Part shown: positions 47,656 through 50,024 of the stretch, one piece after another
How the letters are laid out: each line of letters starts with the position of its first letter
How positions within the stretch are numbered: the first letter of the stretch is position 1
Origin: Bacteroidota bacterium
GTDB taxonomy: Bacteria > Bacteroidota > Bacteroidia > B-17B0 > Aurantibacillaceae
Length of the DNA: 50,024 bases
NCBI GenBank assembly: GCA_023251755.1
Contig: JAHEYF010000027.1
Span: 1-50,024, forward strand
Reading direction: 5' to 3'
Translations under genes and position numbers: made by a program
Notes under the pieces: generated by a model
Databases searched by the model: none
What the model saw: the letters and a program-made list of their open reading frames with translations, nothing else
What the model was told of the DNA's origin: nothing

Positions 47656-50024
47656 TTATTTGATTAGCTGGAAAAAGCCATCTTGTTTTATGTGTCTTTC
47701 TGGTACTTCAAGGATGTAATAATATGTTCCGTCGGTTAAGTCAGCGGGTTTCCACTCATTTTTGTAGTTTGCACTTTCATATAATCTTTTCCCCCAACGG
47801 TCGTATACAGATAGCTTGTTGTTGCTGTAATAGGTAAGGTTCTTAAACTCCAGAAATTCGTTGATGTTATCGTTATTGTTGGTAACGATATTGGGGAAGG
47901 TGATGGGGTAAATAATATCAATGATCATTGTTACCGAATCTTTACATCCATTGCTGCTGGTAACCACAAGTGTGGCCGGAAACTGCCCGCCGTAAGTATA
48001 AAAGTACTGTGGGTTTTGAAGTACACTTGCGTAATTGGAAGTATCGCCAAAATCCCAGAGGTAGGAATTGATTGTAGCCGGTGCAGCCACAGTGGATTGA
48101 TCGGTGAACTGAATGATGGTACCGGGCATTAAATCGGTGCTGGGCGAATACATGAACTGGGCATGGGGCTGGGGGTATGCTGTAACTGCAACACTGGCGG
48201 TATCTTTACAACCATTGGCGTCGGTAATAATTACCGAATACGTTCCTGCTGTATTTACCATAAGTGTAGTGCCACTTGCTCCACCGGGTAACCATTGATA
48301 AGTAACCGGGGTAGTGGAAGAGCCCGTAGCCACAAGAACAGTTGATTTTCCAGGGCAAAAAGGAGAAGGGCTGACAATATTGGCAACGGGAACAATAGTG
48401 GTGACGGTAACTGATTTTGAACCTGTACAGCCGTTGGCATCGGTAACGGTAACGGTGTGCGGACCTACTAAGGCATGCAGCAAGGTGTCGTTGGTAGAAA
48501 TACCGCTGTCCCAGCTAAAACTTTGATAAGCTGCACCGCTTGAAGGTTGTGGGCAGTTTAAATTTACACCTGTCCCGTTGCAATACTGCAAAGGCCCGTT
48601 AATAGTGGGTGTTGGTTTAGGGAATATCACAACCGGAATGAAGGATGTTTTGTAACAGCCATTTTTATTTACGCTTACATAAAAGGTATCGCTTGTACTT
48701 ACGGTAATGGAGCATCCGCCTGCATTGGTACTCCATACAACAGCATCAAACTGGTTGCAATTGGTTAGCGTAATGGTGGGGTTGACCCCGCAGGCCGGAA
48801 CAGGGCTTATGCTTAGAGCCGGAGCAGGTGTTGGTATGTTTACAATTTCAACCACTAAATTGATGGTGGTGGTTTGTACCGGTGTACCATTATCGGTAGC
48901 CGTAAGTGTAAGGTTGTGAAAACCGGCTAAACCTACCGATCCGATGATTTGTACTCCAATGCTTCCGGAACCGTTTTGACTTGTATTGTTTATAACCGTC
49001 AGGTTTCCGCCGAGTGTGGGAGCGCTTGCACTAAGTGTTAAAGTTTGATTGTTTTCGGGCGCAAGGAACACTTCGCCAACGATGGCTGTATCACTGAAAG
49101 CGCATATTTTGATGGTGTCCCCGCATCCGCCAAAAGTAGTGGCAATGGGAGGGAAATTGGTGCTGCTGGAGGCGTTGAAGTAAAAAGACTGGTTGTCTAA
49201 CCAATCCACGCCGTCCGAATTACCATAAGGGCCGTCGTAAGCCGAGCCGGCCTGATCAAAACGCCCCATTTGTATAAAACTGATGCCATCGCCTTTGTTT
49301 ACCCCAACTGTTGCCGGAATACCTCCAAATCCGCCACTGCCATTGGAAGCGTCGCCGGTTGTCCATTGCATATCGCCGTAACAAAAGGCAATGTTGTTGC
49401 CATTGGGGATGATAGGATCGGTTCCATTTGAGATGATCAATTGAAATGTACTCTTTTTATCGGAGTGCTGAGAAAAATAACCTACGTTTTCCCATTTCAC
49501 AATCATATAGGTGGGGGCTATTTTGTAATACACGAGTCCGCTTCCCAGGTCGCGGGTATCAACATCCCCCCAAAAAGGAGCAATCATAATGGTGTCCAGG
49601 TTTGAAGCGTTTCCCGCAGGAAAGCCCCCGGCACTAAAAGAAGAATTACCGTTAACGAAACTGATGTTTCCATTGATGTTAATGAAGCAGGAGGTGTAAG
49701 TGGTGCCGTAAAAAATAAAAGGGAATGGTAAATTTTTTGAAGGAGTAAAAGCATCATCACACCTGTAATCCGGTGCAATCCCCGGAGTTACACCCAACGA
49801 AAAATCAGCTTTGGTGAAGGTGCCGTCCAAAGGAACAAGGCAGCTGCAGGAGGTGGATGAATTGACAGAAAACTGTGATTTTGCTATTTCCTGTTTTGAT
49901 GGATGGAAAATGGCTTCGTTTTCATCCGTTTTAACCGATGATTTATAAATCACCTTCGGATCAAGTTTGTGTTCTTTTTTTAGCTGATTGTAATTGGCGG
50001 GGTCAATTAAAACGACTTTGTTTT
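47656..50024 (-). CDS. Large T9SS type B surface protein with nidogen-like, Ig-like and PKD domains (partial)
   Basis: The frame stays open to the window edge, so the N-terminus is missing; at least 788 codons are present. The visible part begins NKVVLIDPANYNQLKKEHKL, then a nidogen-like domain (PFPFIFYGTTYTSCFININGN, shortened here, through DTIMIAPFWGDVDTRD and YGDMQWTTGD, about 49250-49800). Next come a cadherin-like unit (FHNLTLTATDNGTPVQTTTI), several Ig-like repeats with VTVTDANGCTGSKSVTVT-type ends, a PKD domain (SYLWDFGDTSNYASVLQNPQ) and the CHU_C sorting domain (ITFPNIVTNNNDNINEFLEF, SVYDRWGKRLYES, DGTYYYILEV). It is a secreted surface or adhesion protein. A strong terminator follows it. 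Confidence 0.9.
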   Translation of the reverse strand, partial: NKVVLIDPANYNQLKKEHKLDPKVIYKSSVKTDENEAIFHPSKQEIAKSQFSVNSSTSCSCLVPLDGTFTKADFSLGVTPGIAPDYRCDDAFTPSKNLPFPFIFYGTTYTSCFININGNISFVNGNSSFSAGGFPAGNASNLDTIMIAPFWGDVDTRDLGSGLVYYKIAPTYMIVKWENVGYFSQHSDKKSTFQLIISNGTDPIIPNGNNIAFCYGDMQWTTGDASNGSGGFGGIPATVGVNKGDGISFIQMGRFDQAGSAYDGPYGNSDGVDWLDNQSFYFNASSSTNFPPIATTFGGCGDTIKICAFSDTAIVGEVFLAPENNQTLTLSASAPTLGGNLTVINNTSQNGSGSIGVQIIGSVGLAGFHNLTLTATDNGTPVQTTTINLVVEIVNIPTPAPALSISPVPACGVNPTITLTNCNQFDAVVWSTNAGGCSITVSTSDTFYVSVNKNGCYKTSFIPVVIFPKPTPTINGPLQYCNGTGVNLNCPQPSSGAAYQSFSWDSGISTNDTLLHALVGPHTVTVTDANGCTGSKSVTVTTIVPVANIVSPSPFCPGKSTVLVATGSSTTPVTYQWLPGGASGTTLMVNTAGTYSVIITDANGCKDTASVAVTAYPQPHAQFMYSPSTDLMPGTIIQFTDQSTVAAPATINSYLWDFGDTSNYASVLQNPQYFYTYGGQFPATLVVTSSNGCKDSVTMIIDIIYPITFPNIVTNNNDNINEFLEFKNLTYYSNNKLSVYDRWGKRLYESANYKNEWKPADLTDGTYYYILEVPERHIKQDGFFQLIK

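Overview
The window reads as a chromosomal segment of a Bacteroidota bacterium, most plausibly a free-living Chitinophagales or Sphingobacteriales relative. The genus cannot be fixed from this sequence. Support comes from type IX secretion (T9SS) signatures: type A sorting tails, type B gliding-motility C-terminal domains, and a PorP/SprF barrel next to a PD40/OmpA protein. Other support is DUF4249 and DUF4349 lipoproteins, Bacteroidota-type promoters (TTTG, about 19 nt, TAnnTTTG) and few Shine-Dalgarno sites. I see no rRNA, tRNA, complete insertion sequence, prophage or CRISPR array.

Layout. 1-1.5 kb: the tail of one T9SS cargo protein, then an M43-type secreted metalloprotease. 1.8-6.6 kb, minus strand: a helical cytoplasmic protein, dnaK and a DUF4249 lipoprotein. 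6.7-17.2 kb, plus strand, mostly housekeeping: panB, a RluA-type pseudouridine synthase, a YiiX/C92-like hydrolase, a toxin-antitoxin pair whose toxin is frameshifted, gcvT, comB, a phospholipase C/nuclease-fold enzyme, a class II (B12-dependent) ribonucleotide reductase, an OmpH/Skp-like protein and a MazG-like pyrophosphohydrolase. 17.5-23.9 kb: a four-gene surface/T9SS cassette (tail-fibre-like protein, type B cargo, PorP/SprF, OmpA/PD40 protein). 23.9-28.2 kb: a polytopic membrane protein, a GyrI-like protein, a LexA-like XRE repressor and a DUF4349 lipoprotein. 28.2-33.7 kb is the accessory part: small hypothetical and membrane proteins, an HD hydrolase, long non-coding stretches rich in hairpins, and a TM-anchored protein resembling a CHAT domain without its catalytic residues. 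33.7-40.3 kb: alaS, divergent to an M23 peptidase, amino-acid permease and lipoprotein operon. 40.4-43 kb: an mntR-mntH operon in which MntH carries a C-terminal UspA domain, with a palindromic operator upstream. 43.2-50 kb: two large type B T9SS adhesins around a transglutaminase-like protein and a small secreted protein.

The most striking unexplained structure lies between the genes. At least a dozen intergenic gaps are filled with short degenerate words (for example GTAGCAGGT, TTAGTATTGAGAT, GATTAGCTGATT, GTTTATTCGTTC), often laid out as imperfect inverted repeats. Each gap has its own mix, but some words recur at loci many kilobases apart. Several arrays begin inside the last codons of the upstream gene or run into the start codon of the next. 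One array is a tandem duplication of about 145 bp in which a hairpin carries a compensatory base-pair change. A 19-bp word occurs in inverted orientation on both sides of the segment with the C92-like gene and the broken toxin-antitoxin pair. Around 32.2-33 kb sits a separate set of hairpin repeats (a REP-like inverted pair and a duplicated CTTAGCG stem). These repeats are my candidate for an undescribed system.
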